DNA from: Chloroflexota bacterium | GTDB lineage: Bacteria; Chloroflexota; Dehalococcoidia; Lucifugimonadales; Lucifugimonadaceae | Direction: 5' to 3' | Assembly: GCA_013204555.1 (NCBI GenBank) | Contig: JABMNO010000036.1 | Span: forward strand, 1 to 64,000 | DNA length: 64,000 bases | Shown: one piece after another, positions 25,742 to 35,734 of the stretch | Numbering within the stretch: the first letter of the stretch is position 1 | Layout: every line of letters begins with the position of its first letter | The notes under the pieces: model-generated | Seen by the model: the letters and a program-made list of their open reading frames with translations, nothing else | Told to the model about the DNA's origin: nothing | Database searches by the model: none | Translations under genes and position numbers: made by a program

Positions 25742-27010
25742 CTAACCCAGTGCGCCCGCCGCTCTTAGTCCATCAATCTCGTCCCCGGAGTAGCCAGCCT
25801 CAGTGAGGATGTCGTTCGTGTGCTGGCCAAGCATTGGCGATGCAATGCCGGATTCAGGCGGTGATTCGCTCATCGCCGAGATAGGGCCCGGCGTGCGGTA
25901 TGTGCCAAGCACCGGATGCTGCTGCTCAATGATCAGACCGTTGGCCAGGGCCTGTGGGTTGTTGTGCATCTCATCGACGAAACGGATTGGTGCGCATGCA
26001 ACTCCCACTTTTTCAAATCGGGTAATCCACTCCTCGGTAGTCGACTCCGATAGGATTTTCTCTGACGTTGCGATCAAAGATTTGATTACTTCGGAATATT
26101 CAGGTGTGCCAGTGTCGTAGCCCTCGTCGAAACGTGGGTCGTGCAAACCCACTTCATCGGCAAACTTTTTTCGGAGAGGATTGGAAAGAGCCCCAATCAT
26201 TACCGCAGAGTCGCTCGTAATGTAGCTGCGATAGTAGATGGAGTACGCCGGATTCTTACGCAGATCCTGATACATAGCGTTGATATCCGCATATGGGACA
26301 CTTGCTTCCTTGAGCAGAGGAAGTTCATCACGAACAAATGCCTGGGGACCTGAAGGTAGGTCATCAATCTGGGTCAGGGTAAGGGTCTGGGCCATGAGCG
26401 CCGCGGCAAGTAGTGAGATGCTGACCTTCTGGCCCTTTCCGGTACGCTCTCTAAAGTAAAGCGCGGCCGAAACAGATGAAGTTATGGACTGGCCAGTTGC
26501 GAAATCTATGGGCGCTGTGGAGACCACCGGCATCAGTCGTCCGTCTGAGTACTTACTTTGCGTGGCGACCATTCCAGAGTAGCCCTGCATCACGAGGTCG
26601 TACCCCGGTAGGTGACTATCTGGACCCTCTGGACCGAACGCCGTCACTTCGCAGTAGATTATTCTAGGATTGATTTTCCGAAGTGTCTCGTAGTCGATTC
26701 CAAGCTTCGCAGGAACGTCCGGCCTGTGGTTCGTGGTGATCACGTCCACCTCAGCAGCGAGGCGATGCGCGACTTCCTGTCCGCCCGGGGTAGTCAGGTC
26801 AAGCGTGATAGACCGTTTGCCGCGGTTGAGTCCTACAAAGACGCGTTCATCGCCAGGTCCATAGAGCCTGCCTTGCCGCCACGGGTCTCCCCACGGCGGC
26901 TCAACCTTGATCACTTCTGCGCCAAGGTCAGATAGAAGCACGCCTGCGAGCGGTCCGGCGACAATCTCAGAGAACTCAAGGACCCGAACACCTTCCAGCG
27001 GTCCGGTCAT
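25742..27010 (-). CDS. Family III CoA-transferase (CaiB/BaiF type)
   Basis: A 422-residue family III CoA-transferase. GVRVLEFSEIVAGPLAG at the N-terminus, DLGAEVIKVEPP (28-39), and the conserved Asp at about 138 (PGYDLVMQGYSG) are typical; this Asp forms the acyl-aspartyl intermediate in characterised members. It moves CoA between organic acids, priming an acid for degradation. The start overlaps the stop of the upstream SMP-30 gene by four bases (ATGA), so the two are co-translated. Compared with the paralogue at 47.4-48.6 kb, the central part (about 215-330) has diverged, suggesting a different acid. Confidence 0.92.
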   Translation of the reverse strand: MTGPLEGVRVLEFSEIVAGPLAGVLLSDLGAEVIKVEPPWGDPWRQGRLYGPGDERVFVGLNRGKRSITLDLTTPGGQEVAHRLAAEVDVITTNHRPDVPAKLGIDYETLRKINPRIIYCEVTAFGPEGPDSHLPGYDLVMQGYSGMVATQSKYSDGRLMPVVSTAPIDFATGQSITSSVSAALYFRERTGKGQKVSISLLAAALMAQTLTLTQIDDLPSGPQAFVRDELPLLKEASVPYADINAMYQDLRKNPAYSIYYRSYITSDSAVMIGALSNPLRKKFADEVGLHDPRFDEGYDTGTPEYSEVIKSLIATSEKILSESTTEEWITRFEKVGVACAPIRFVDEMHNNPQALANGLIIEQQHPVLGTYRTPGPISAMSESPPESGIASPMLGQHTNDILTEAGYSGDEIDGLRAAGALG

Positions 27011-27963
27011 GCATGGGCCTCAATAGACTGCCGACGCGCCCAATTCGGCTGGATATCAGCGCCCTCAACACCCACATCCAATCGCTCGATGCCGTTTCGG
27101 CCGGCGACGGTCACGTAAACGGAGCCCTCTCGAAACGCGAGGTTGGTCACTCGGTCGGCGCCCATTCGGTAGCTCCTCAGCAATTCGCCCGATTCAGGGT
27201 CGATCACGTCAACTGTCCCCTCCAACCAGCGGGCCACCCAGAGTCGGCCATCAGCGTCGAACTGAATGCCATCGACGCTCGGCGAGTGGAACTCATGAAC
27301 CAACTGCCGGTTTGACAGTAGGCCGTCAGAGTCAAGGTCATAACTCACGACGGAGTTGATGTGAGTCAGCGCAACGAATAGTTGCTTCTGGTCGGGATGA
27401 ACCGCAAGGCCGTTTGGGTAAGGCAGATCCTGATCTAGTTGCCTGATGCCGATTGGTCGGTTGGTTGAGTTCATTTCGATCCGGTAGATGCTTCCAGACT
27501 GTCCGGGTTGCCGGTTTGGGTCTGTGAAGAAAATATGACCATTGTTGTCGAGGCAGACATCGTTTGGACCGTTGTAGGAATTACCCTCAAACGAATGCGT
27601 CAGCACCTCAACGGCTCTGGACTGAAGGTCGAATCTGAGGATCCGAGGGACGCCCTTGTCCGCAACCACGATGTGTCCATTGGCATCGAACTTGATGCCA
27701 TTAGGAATTCCGCCAGTTTGCGTCCACACCTCGCCAGTGCCATCGGGTTGGTACCGTCCAATCGTTCCTTCGGTGTGGTAATTCACGAAGTACAGGTTGC
27801 CGTGGGAATCGAACGCGGGCCCTTCGGCGAAGGTGATGTTCGCAATCAACGGGATTGGAGAAGCCGATTCGGGCAGTGGTGTGACGCCGTTCAATACTGG
27901 TTCAGCCAATGAAGCTAGTGGAAACGATTGGTGGAAGCTAGCATCTGTGAAGCGGGCGGGCAA
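27007..27963 (-). CDS. SMP-30/gluconolactonase/LRE family protein
   Basis: A 318-residue six-bladed beta-propeller. FAEGPAFD (about 46-53) carries the metal Glu, NGPNDVCLD (about 131-139) the Asn and Asp, and SVDGIQFDADGRLWVA a later Asp. Family members hydrolyse aldonolactones or similar esters with one divalent metal. The start is TTG 27963, without a clear ribosome site. It is translationally coupled to the CoA-transferase, suggesting a lactone-opening step followed by CoA activation. No signal peptide is visible, so it is probably cytoplasmic. Confidence 0.85.
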   Translation of the reverse strand: MPARFTDASFHQSFPLASLAEPVLNGVTPLPESASPIPLIANITFAEGPAFDSHGNLYFVNYHTEGTIGRYQPDGTGEVWTQTGGIPNGIKFDANGHIVVADKGVPRILRFDLQSRAVEVLTHSFEGNSYNGPNDVCLDNNGHIFFTDPNRQPGQSGSIYRIEMNSTNRPIGIRQLDQDLPYPNGLAVHPDQKQLFVALTHINSVVSYDLDSDGLLSNRQLVHEFHSPSVDGIQFDADGRLWVARWLEGTVDVIDPESGELLRSYRMGADRVTNLAFREGSVYVTVAGRNGIERLDVGVEGADIQPNWARRQSIEAHA

Positions 27964-28077
27964 GGCCGTTCAGCCCCGGTGTTTGCATCTGACGTTTACT
28001 GATTTGTTACTTTCCAGCGGAAACAGGCCGTGTGACCTTCGATTGGGGTGGCCTAGACTCAATGGCTGGCATTACTA

Positions 28078-30381
28078 ATGGAGCTAAAGGCTGATCATTT
28101 GACGTTATCTGGACTCTCGCCTGAGGCCCTCGCCCGCTCATCAGCCGCTCATCCATGGCGCACGGTGTTGATTTGGGTCGTGGTCCTTATTATCGGTTTC
28201 TTCCTCATATCTAATCTACTTGGATCCGCCCTCACCGTTGAAGGGCAGTTCACCAACGATCCTGACTCAAAGGTAGCCCAAGAGCTAATCGAAGATCGGA
28301 TACGGCCAACCAGGGCGCAGGAAACAGCTGTCATCACCTCTGAGACGCTGACAGTGGATGATCCTGTATTCCGAGCGGTTGTTGAAGATTTCACGGCTCA
28401 GGTCAGAGGTCTTGGCGACAAGATCCTTAATGTCGAGAACGACGAACTGCAGATTGCCAACTTCTATGAGACAGGTATCGAGCAATTCGTGTCGCCAGAC
28501 CGCAGCACAACGCTTGTACCGCTTACTCTCGCGGGGGACCTCCAGGAAGCCACTAAGAATGTTAAAGAAGTTCTAAAAATCGGAGGTGACCTCTCCGAAG
28601 CCTCAGCGGACATAGAGATATCAATCACGGGGGCAGCAGCCATTAGTGCGGATTTCGCCGAAGTTGCTGAAGGCGACCTCATCAAGGGAGAGCTGATCGG
28701 TATCACCATCGCTCTGATCATCTTGCTCTTCGTGTTCCGCACCGCCGGTTCAGCCTGGATTCCCATAGTGACATCACTTATCTCGATCTTTCTGGCAATC
28801 GCTGTGGTCGCAGTTCTGGGTCAGATCGGACGGTTCTCTTTCTTTGTCACCAACATCATCACGATGATTGGCCTCGCCGTTGGCATCGACTATTCTCTGT
28901 TCATAGTCGCCAGATTCCGCGAAGAACGCGCCAGAGGATTGGAGAAACTCGACGCTATAGCAAAGGCTGGAGCAACAGCGACTCGGTCAGTTGTTTTCTC
29001 CGGGATCACAGTTGTTTTCGCATTGCTCGGCATGGTCATTGTTCCGACCACAGTGTTTTTTAGCCTGGGTGCTGGCGCCGTGATTGTGACCATCATCGCC
29101 GTCCTGGCCGCTCTCACCTTTCTGCCAGCGATGCTGAGCCTGGTAGGAGACAAGGTAAACGCCTGGAAGTTGCCGTTTATCGGTAAGAGCGCAGGTACTT
29201 TTGAAGATCACAGAGGCGGATTCTGGAACACCGTAACCAAAATCGTGATGGGCCATCCGTGGCCTGCGATCATTATTTTTGGTGGCTTACTCGTTGCGTT
29301 GACGATTCCTTACTTCGGAATTAAGACGGGCCAAGCTGGTATCGACACACTCCCGAAAGATTTCCGGTCACTGCAGGCGTTCAACATCCTACGCGCGGAA
29401 TTCCCTACGCAGGTTGGTGGCGTATCAGCCGCCGACGTCGTGATAGACGGTGATTTGGACGACCCGGAAATCCGGGCTGGAATCGATCGGCTAATCGCCT
29501 CTCTTGTCGGCCATCCGGTGTTTGCAGACCCAGATCCGGCGATCCAAACTCAGACCGATGGCGTGCTCGGATCGACCGTGGAAGTAATTCATATAAAAAT
29601 AGCTATGCCGGTAGATAGCGCAACTCCGCTTGCAACTGACGCCATTCACGATCTGCGAGAGATATTCATACCTGCGGCCAATATTCCTGCCAACGTCTAC
29701 GTTGGTGGTCAGGCGGCGATCAATGAAGATTTCTTCAACCTGGCGGACCGCTGGACGCCCATTGTTATCTCTATGGTGCTGGCGCTGAGTTTCATCTTCC
29801 TGACAGTGGTATTCAGATCGATTGTTGTGCCCATCAAGGCCATCGTATTAAACCTGCTATCTGTCGGTGCCGCGTACGGTCTGCTTGTATTGGTTCTGCA
29901 GAAAGGTGTTGGAAACGAGATATTCGGGTTCGCTCAGGTAGAAACCATCGAGGCATGGCTACCCGTATTCTTGTTCTCCATTCTCTTTGGGCTATCGATG
30001 GACTACGAAGTTTTCCTGCTCAGTCGGATTCGAGAGCGCTACGATCAGACTGGTCTGAACACTGAGTCGGTTGCATTTGGTTTGCGCTCGACGGCCGGAA
30101 TCATCACAGGTGCAGCGCTCATCATGGTCGCGGTCTTCGGCGGATTCGCTGTCGGTGATCTGGTGATCTTCCAGGAGATGGGCTTCGGCCTCGGCGCCGC
30201 CATCCTTGTTGACGCCACCGTCATCCGAGCGATTCTCGTCCCGGCCACTATGAAGCTGCTGGGCGATAAGAACTGGTACTTCCCAAGATTCCTTGAATGG
30301 CTACCGGACTTGAGAGTGGAGGGCGGCGAACGTTCTCAAGTTGCGCCGTCCGGTGCAGAGGACGCTATCGCCACGAAATAG
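28078..30381 (+). CDS. MMPL-family RND-type membrane transporter
   Basis: A 767-residue protein with two repeats. Each has one N-terminal membrane helix (about 27-48 and 390-412), a large extracytoplasmic domain, and a five-helix bundle. GIDYSLFIVARFREERARG (about 270-288) and the matching MDYEVFLLSRIRERY (about 641-655) are the RND/MMPL cytoplasmic-loop signatures with the proton-relay Asp-Tyr pair. These proteins export lipids, drugs or small molecules using the proton gradient. It faces the SMP-30/CoA-transferase pair divergently across 114 bp and converges on nuoN. Substrate unknown. Confidence 0.9.
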   Translation: MELKADHLTLSGLSPEALARSSAAHPWRTVLIWVVVLIIGFFLISNLLGSALTVEGQFTNDPDSKVAQELIEDRIRPTRAQETAVITSETLTVDDPVFRAVVEDFTAQVRGLGDKILNVENDELQIANFYETGIEQFVSPDRSTTLVPLTLAGDLQEATKNVKEVLKIGGDLSEASADIEISITGAAAISADFAEVAEGDLIKGELIGITIALIILLFVFRTAGSAWIPIVTSLISIFLAIAVVAVLGQIGRFSFFVTNIITMIGLAVGIDYSLFIVARFREERARGLEKLDAIAKAGATATRSVVFSGITVVFALLGMVIVPTTVFFSLGAGAVIVTIIAVLAALTFLPAMLSLVGDKVNAWKLPFIGKSAGTFEDHRGGFWNTVTKIVMGHPWPAIIIFGGLLVALTIPYFGIKTGQAGIDTLPKDFRSLQAFNILRAEFPTQVGGVSAADVVIDGDLDDPEIRAGIDRLIASLVGHPVFADPDPAIQTQTDGVLGSTVEVIHIKIAMPVDSATPLATDAIHDLREIFIPAANIPANVYVGGQAAINEDFFNLADRWTPIVISMVLALSFIFLTVVFRSIVVPIKAIVLNLLSVGAAYGLLVLVLQKGVGNEIFGFAQVETIEAWLPVFLFSILFGLSMDYEVFLLSRIRERYDQTGLNTESVAFGLRSTAGIITGAALIMVAVFGGFAVGDLVIFQEMGFGLGAAILVDATVIRAILVPATMKLLGDKNWYFPRFLEWLPDLRVEGGERSQVAPSGAEDAIATK

Positions 30382-30460
30382 CCCGCTCCCGATCTAGCGT
30401 AGTCACAGTGCCAGCCAGGCTGGAGTGAGTTTCGTCGGAGCTGGGCGAAAACGTCGCCGG

Positions 30461-31990
30461 CTATCGAACCAACGCGGTCGAAACGTCTCTGACAGTTCCC
30501 AACGCGTCCGACGCGGAGTCAGCTGCTGCCGCCAGTTCAGTTGGCCACACGCCGATGAGAATCATGCCCACAAACAGCACACCAAGCATGAGCCAACTCG
30601 TCAACGGCACGAAGAATGTCGAGCGCTCTACGGCCGTCTCTTCATCACCTTCAGATGGCTGATCTACATATGCGCGTTGGATCACTCGCAGGTAGTAGTA
30701 GAGCGAGACGAGACTGGCGACCATCGCCAATCCGCTGAGCCAGAGGAATCCTGCCTCAGCTCCAGCCGTGAACAGATAGAACTTTGTGACAAAACCGGCG
30801 AAGAATGGCAGCCCGGCCAGTGAGAACAGCGCTACGGAGAGGACCAGCGATAGGTATGGCGACTTCTTGGCCAGGCCGCGATAGTCGGATATCTGGTCGC
30901 TGCCAGTTCGGGAATAGACCACTGCAACAACAAGGAACGCCGCAAGATTTGCAACGGCATAACCCACCAGGTGCACCATGATGCCAGTGGAGGCGCGCTC
31001 AGAGAAGACCACAGCGCCACCAGCGTCGACGACGCCGAGAGAGGCCACGCCAAGGAGAAGATATCCGACCTGTCCAATGCTGGAGTAGGCGAGCATTCTC
31101 TTGATATTCTCCTGCCGAATCGCAACCAGGTTGCCAAGCACCATGGTTGCCGCGGCGAGCGTGGCAATAAGAACTCGCCAGTCCTCGATGGCGGGCAGCA
31201 GACCCTCGGAAAAAAGCCGGAGAATCAGTGCGAACGCGGCGGCCTTTGAGCCGATCGCCAGATACGCGGTGACAGGTGTGGGCGCTCCTTCGTAGACGTC
31301 AGGCGCCCACATGTGGAATGGCACCGCCGCTACCTTGAATCCAAGCCCCGCGACGATGAGCGATAGCCCAACGATCAGACCGATGTCTAGATCCGGGTTG
31401 GCTGTGAGATGTGCCGCAATGCCATCGTAAAAGGTTGTTCCAGTCACGCCCCAGACCATGCTGATGCCGTACAGCATGATCGCCGATGAGAATGCGCCGA
31501 GAAGGATGTACTTTGCGGCCGACTCATTCGACTTGCTGTCGTATTTCCTGAGGGCAACCAGAACATAGAGGCTGAAGCTCAGGAGTTCCATGGCAATGTA
31601 GGCCGTCAGCAACTCACCTGCCGATGCCATCAGCACCATGCCAAGTATCGAGAAGATCAGGATGCCGTAGTACTCGCCCGGAAACTTGATGTGCTGCTTC
31701 ACGTAGTCGACGGAGGCGATCATCACTGCGCCTCCCAGAATCACGAGGAATGCGAAAAAGAAGAGCGAATAACGGTCGGCGATGAACACTCCGCCGTACA
31801 ACTCCTCAACGCGATCCCAGCGATAGATCAGGGCCGTAGCGACCGCTGCGATCAACCCCGCCACGCCAATCCAGGGCAGGATCCCCCGCCTCGCTTTAGG
31901 AAGCACCAGATCGAGAGAAAGCACCAGCAGGCCCATGCCGGCAAGAATGAACTCCGGTGTCAGCAGATTGACGTTCACGTTCGCGCTCAT
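30461..31990 (-). CDS. nuoN: NADH-quinone oxidoreductase subunit N
   Basis: A 509-residue antiporter-like membrane subunit of complex I with about 14 helices. LLTAYIAMELLSFSLYVLVAL carries the conserved Glu, and KVAAVPFHMWAPDVYEGAPTPVTAYL and IKRMLAYSSIGQVGYLL are diagnostic. It forms one proton channel in the membrane arm. The ATG overlaps the nuoM stop by four bases. It is the last gene of nuoABCDHIJKLMN and converges on the MMPL transporter with 79 bp between. Confidence 0.95.
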   Translation of the reverse strand: MSANVNVNLLTPEFILAGMGLLVLSLDLVLPKARRGILPWIGVAGLIAAVATALIYRWDRVEELYGGVFIADRYSLFFFAFLVILGGAVMIASVDYVKQHIKFPGEYYGILIFSILGMVLMASAGELLTAYIAMELLSFSLYVLVALRKYDSKSNESAAKYILLGAFSSAIMLYGISMVWGVTGTTFYDGIAAHLTANPDLDIGLIVGLSLIVAGLGFKVAAVPFHMWAPDVYEGAPTPVTAYLAIGSKAAAFALILRLFSEGLLPAIEDWRVLIATLAAATMVLGNLVAIRQENIKRMLAYSSIGQVGYLLLGVASLGVVDAGGAVVFSERASTGIMVHLVGYAVANLAAFLVVAVVYSRTGSDQISDYRGLAKKSPYLSLVLSVALFSLAGLPFFAGFVTKFYLFTAGAEAGFLWLSGLAMVASLVSLYYYLRVIQRAYVDQPSEGDEETAVERSTFFVPLTSWLMLGVLFVGMILIGVWPTELAAAADSASDALGTVRDVSTALVR

Positions 31991-33555
31991 CTGGCAATCG
32001 CTCCGATCAGCTCAACGCTGGAGTCGATCAGTTCCAGGAAGTAGAACGGCATGAGACCAATAGTGAACATGGAGGCGATCAGAATGACCCCGGTGATCCG
32101 CTGGGGCATGGCGATGTCAGGGAGGTTCGCCCAGCGCTTGTCAGGGGTGCCAAAGAAGACCATCGCCATCAATCGGAGGATGTATATAGCGGTGATCGCA
32201 GCACCGACAACCGCAAGCACGCCAGCCCACGGGTAGGTCTGGAAGAGGCCAATAAATACGAGTAACTCAGCAACGAATCCGCTCAGGCCCGGCAGTCCAA
32301 GCGACGCCAGCCCTGCGATCGCAAACATGAACGAGCCCACTGGCATGACCTTCGCTAAACCATTCAAAGCGTTTATCGAAACGCCACTTTCGATTTCGCC
32401 GTCAGAGCCGAACGAGCGTGAGTGAGATTTCTCGTAGATGAACCCAACCAGGGTAAAGAAAAGGGCTGTCATTACTCCGTGAGCAAACATTTGGAGCACG
32501 GCCCCAGACATGCCAATGGAACTCAGCGTCCCGATACCCACCATTACGTAACCCATGTGGCTTACCGACGAGTAGCCAATCATGTATTTCAGGTCTCGCT
32601 GTGACAGTGCAGATACGGCGCCATACACGATGTTGATGGTGCCCAGAATTACGAGAACCATGCCCCAGTCCTGAGCGCCGTTCGGCAGCACCTCCACGCC
32701 AACGCGGATGATGCCATAAGCGCCAAGCTTCATCAGCACTCCTGCATGAAGCATGGACACTGACGTTGGCGCCGCTACGTGGCCATCGGGCGACCATGTG
32801 TGCAACGGCCACAGTCCCGCCAGCAGGCCGAATCCGAGCATGAGGAACGGGAAGAAGACACGGGCAAACACATCGCCGTATCCGGTTTTCTGGAGTTCGA
32901 TTAGATCGAATGAGTTTGCGCCTGACTCAACGTAGATCGCGAGCAACGCTATCCAGATGACGATAGAACCGGCGACCAGGAAAATCACAAGCTTCATCGC
33001 CCCGTACTCTTTAGTCCGGCCGAAGTTAGTCCGCCAACCCGCGAGATAAACCCGCAGGTTCTCGCTGCTGCTACCCCAGAAGGCGATCAGCAGGAACATT
33101 GGCAGCACGGCGATCTCGTAGAAGAAGAACAGGAAGAAGAGGTCGATGGAGACGAAGGTGCCGTACACACCGCCGGTAAGTACGTGGAGCAAGATCAGGT
33201 AATCACGGACTCGACGGTCGGTGCTCCACGTCATGAGCATTGCCGCAACGTAGACGATGCCGGTCATGAAGATCATGACGGCCGATATTCCGTCGACGCC
33301 CACGTGGAACGAGATGCCGAGTGATGGCAGCCATTCCCACTGGTTCACGAATTGGTATTTCTCGTCAGCCGACCCGAAGTGCTGGTTGTACTGCAACAGG
33401 ACGTATAACGACAGGACAGCGCTCGCGAAGGCGATTAGCAGGGAGAAGTACTTCCACTGCTTTGGCCGCTCTCCGGGCCACAGAAGCAGCGCCAACGCGG
33501 CTGCAAATGGCAACGCTGTGATGATCGTCAGGATCAACTCGTCGAAGCGATCCAT
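31987..33555 (-). CDS. nuoM: NADH-quinone oxidoreductase subunit M
   Basis: A 522-residue membrane subunit. GVDGISAVMIFMTGI, the FFFYEIAVLPMFLLIAFWG Glu helix, LWPLHTWSPDGHVAAPTSVSMLHAGVLMKLGAYG and KYMIGYSSVSHMGYVMVG are standard for NuoM. It supplies a second antiporter-like proton channel. The ATG follows directly on the nuoL stop (TAAATG), and the stop overlaps nuoN. The length matches the family. Confidence 0.96.
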   Translation of the reverse strand: MDRFDELILTIITALPFAAALALLLWPGERPKQWKYFSLLIAFASAVLSLYVLLQYNQHFGSADEKYQFVNQWEWLPSLGISFHVGVDGISAVMIFMTGIVYVAAMLMTWSTDRRVRDYLILLHVLTGGVYGTFVSIDLFFLFFFYEIAVLPMFLLIAFWGSSSENLRVYLAGWRTNFGRTKEYGAMKLVIFLVAGSIVIWIALLAIYVESGANSFDLIELQKTGYGDVFARVFFPFLMLGFGLLAGLWPLHTWSPDGHVAAPTSVSMLHAGVLMKLGAYGIIRVGVEVLPNGAQDWGMVLVILGTINIVYGAVSALSQRDLKYMIGYSSVSHMGYVMVGIGTLSSIGMSGAVLQMFAHGVMTALFFTLVGFIYEKSHSRSFGSDGEIESGVSINALNGLAKVMPVGSFMFAIAGLASLGLPGLSGFVAELLVFIGLFQTYPWAGVLAVVGAAITAIYILRLMAMVFFGTPDKRWANLPDIAMPQRITGVILIASMFTIGLMPFYFLELIDSSVELIGAIAR

Positions 33556-35406
33556 TTACTGCGCCCACCAGATGACGCCGGCCACGACAGCGCCAACGGC
33601 CATCACAGCGGCGTAGTTGTAGAAGAGGCCGGACTGTAAGAATCGCAGTTCGCTGCCCCACCAGCCGGTCGCCTTTGCGGGGCCATCAACACCTTCATCG
33701 TTGATCACCCGTCGGTCGAACCATCCGACAAGCCCAGCGAGTACGAGTACCAGTCGGTCAATGGCCCACTGGTAAAGCTCATCAAAGTAGAACTTCTGCT
33801 CAAGGGTTCTTTGAGCCCAGGGGAGTCGGGTACGAAGAGCGTCGATTTGGCCTTGTGACGATTTCAGCATCCGGGCTACGACGATCATTGAGCCAATTGC
33901 CAGTACGGCTGAAACGACTGTTAACCAGATCGTAAATTCGATTCCGTGAGCTGATGGTTCTTGTGTGATCCAACCGATGTAGCCACCGAAGTCGCCCCAT
34001 TCAAATGCGATCGCCCCGGTGACTGCGCCGAAGATTGCGAGGAGCACCATAGGACCGGTCATGGCCAATGGCGACTCGTGGGCTTTACGGCTCTCTTTTG
34101 CCGTCTCACCAAAGAAGACTTTGTAGATAATCCTGGCGGTATAAATGGCGCTGGCAACGACTGCTATTAAAGCGATAACCAGATACGTCTCATTGAGCCG
34201 CCCTTCCGATACAGCGCGAAGGATCTCGTCCTTTGAGAAAAATCCGCCAAGAGGAGGGACCCCGGCCAGTGAGACTGCGGCGATGATGAAAGTCACAGCT
34301 GTAATCGGCATCTTGCGGAGCAGACCGCCCATCATCCGCACATCGGTCTGTTGCGTACCGTGGTTGACGCTGCCTGCCCCAAGAAACAGTACCGCTTTGG
34401 CGAACGCGTGCGCCAACAGATGCAGCATCGCAACGCCCGGCTCACCCGCTCCGAGCGCGAGCATCATGAACCCAAGATGACTGACGGTTGAGTAAGCGAG
34501 AATTCGCTTCATATCGGTCATCACAATAGCGACCATCGCAGCGCCCAGCGCCGTCGTGGCGCCCACCCCGGCGATGATGTCCAAGACGAATGGGGTCGCC
34601 TCGTAGATCGGGAACAGGACGGCAATCAGGAAGACGCCAGCTGCCACCATAGTCGCGGCGTGGATCAGCGCGCTGACGGGGGTTGGACCTTCCATCGCAT
34701 CGGGAAGCCACACATGGAACGGAACCTGGGCTGACTTGCCCGCCGCGCCAAGGAAGATCAAGAACGCGGACCAGTTGAGGACGGTCTGACCGACCTCCCC
34801 GGCTTCGACAGCTTCGAAGATTCCAGACATCTCGAAAGTGCCAGTTTCACGGAATAGCAGGATAATTCCAATAAGCAGGCCAACGTCGCCGATACGAGTG
34901 GTGATGAACGCCTTCTTGGCAGCCTCGGCGGCCGATTTACGTTCCCACCAGAATCCGATGAGCAGGTAAGAGCCAAGCCCTACGCCTTCCCATGCGACGT
35001 AGAGAAACAGGAGGTTGTCAGCCAGGACCAGTGCCAACATTGCGGCGGCGAACAGGGAGTGAACAGCGAAGTACCAGCCGAACCGTCCGTCACCCTCCAT
35101 GTACTTCAGTGAATAGACCTGGATCATCAGCGAGACAAACGAAACTATGCCCACCATCGTGAGCGATATCGGCGAGACGGAAACCCCCCAGGTGAACTGC
35201 GAACCTGCGACCTCGAACCAGTCGATCGAGAACACCTCAGGGCCATTGGCATTCATGTCGGCAAGCGCAATGAAGAAGATGACGAGCGACGCCGTGATGG
35301 CGCCGATGGAGAGATAGGCGCCCCTTCCGGGCAACCACTTGCCGAACAGAAGGATCGCGACGAATGCGCCGGCCGGAATGGCAGGTGCCAGGAATGCGTA
35401 TTCCAT
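33556..35406 (-). CDS. nuoL: NADH-quinone oxidoreductase subunit L
   Basis: A 616-residue membrane subunit. Key helices are FLYVAWEGVGLGSYLLIGFWWERKSA, KSAQVPFHVWLPDAMEGPTPVSALIHAATMVAAGVFL and DMKRILAYSTVSHLGFM. The long C-terminal part (about 480-616) includes the lateral amphipathic helix that clamps NuoM and NuoN. It starts 7 nt after the nuoK stop. Sequence and length are normal, so proton pumping should be intact. Confidence 0.96.
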   Translation of the reverse strand: MEYAFLAPAIPAGAFVAILLFGKWLPGRGAYLSIGAITASLVIFFIALADMNANGPEVFSIDWFEVAGSQFTWGVSVSPISLTMVGIVSFVSLMIQVYSLKYMEGDGRFGWYFAVHSLFAAAMLALVLADNLLFLYVAWEGVGLGSYLLIGFWWERKSAAEAAKKAFITTRIGDVGLLIGIILLFRETGTFEMSGIFEAVEAGEVGQTVLNWSAFLIFLGAAGKSAQVPFHVWLPDAMEGPTPVSALIHAATMVAAGVFLIAVLFPIYEATPFVLDIIAGVGATTALGAAMVAIVMTDMKRILAYSTVSHLGFMMLALGAGEPGVAMLHLLAHAFAKAVLFLGAGSVNHGTQQTDVRMMGGLLRKMPITAVTFIIAAVSLAGVPPLGGFFSKDEILRAVSEGRLNETYLVIALIAVVASAIYTARIIYKVFFGETAKESRKAHESPLAMTGPMVLLAIFGAVTGAIAFEWGDFGGYIGWITQEPSAHGIEFTIWLTVVSAVLAIGSMIVVARMLKSSQGQIDALRTRLPWAQRTLEQKFYFDELYQWAIDRLVLVLAGLVGWFDRRVINDEGVDGPAKATGWWGSELRFLQSGLFYNYAAVMAVGAVVAGVIWWAQ

Positions 35407-35413
35407 CAGGCGT

Positions 35414-35734
35414 TTACCACTTCATCGTGTCCAGTTCGTCGGCGTTGGCGGTGCCCCGGTTTCGGAACACCCTCAGGACTATGGCCATAGCCAGACCAAT
35501 TTCGGCTGCTGAGATCGTGATGATGAAGATGGCGAGTACCTGCCCAAAGACTCGCTCGTCCGGAGGACGGTCAACGAAAGCCGCCTGGCCGATCAGATTC
35601 ACGTTCACGGCGTTGAGCAACAACTCAATGGAGACAAGCACAAGCACCGCGCTACGGCGCGCAAGCACGCCGTAAAGCCCAATGCTAAACAGCGCTGCGC
35701 TGAGTATCTGAAAGTGAAGCAATTCGAGGTCCAC
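35414..35734 (-). CDS. nuoK: NADH-quinone oxidoreductase subunit K
   Basis: A 106-residue, three-helix subunit. IGLYGVLARRSAVLVLVSIELLLNAVNVN contains the conserved membrane Glu. It starts with GTG, whose G is the last base of the nuoJ stop (TAGTG). It contributes to the proton path near the quinone-linked end of the membrane arm. Confidence 0.95.
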   Translation of the reverse strand: MDLELLHFQILSAALFSIGLYGVLARRSAVLVLVSIELLLNAVNVNLIGQAAFVDRPPDERVFGQVLAIFIITISAAEIGLAMAIVLRVFRNRGTANADELDTMKW

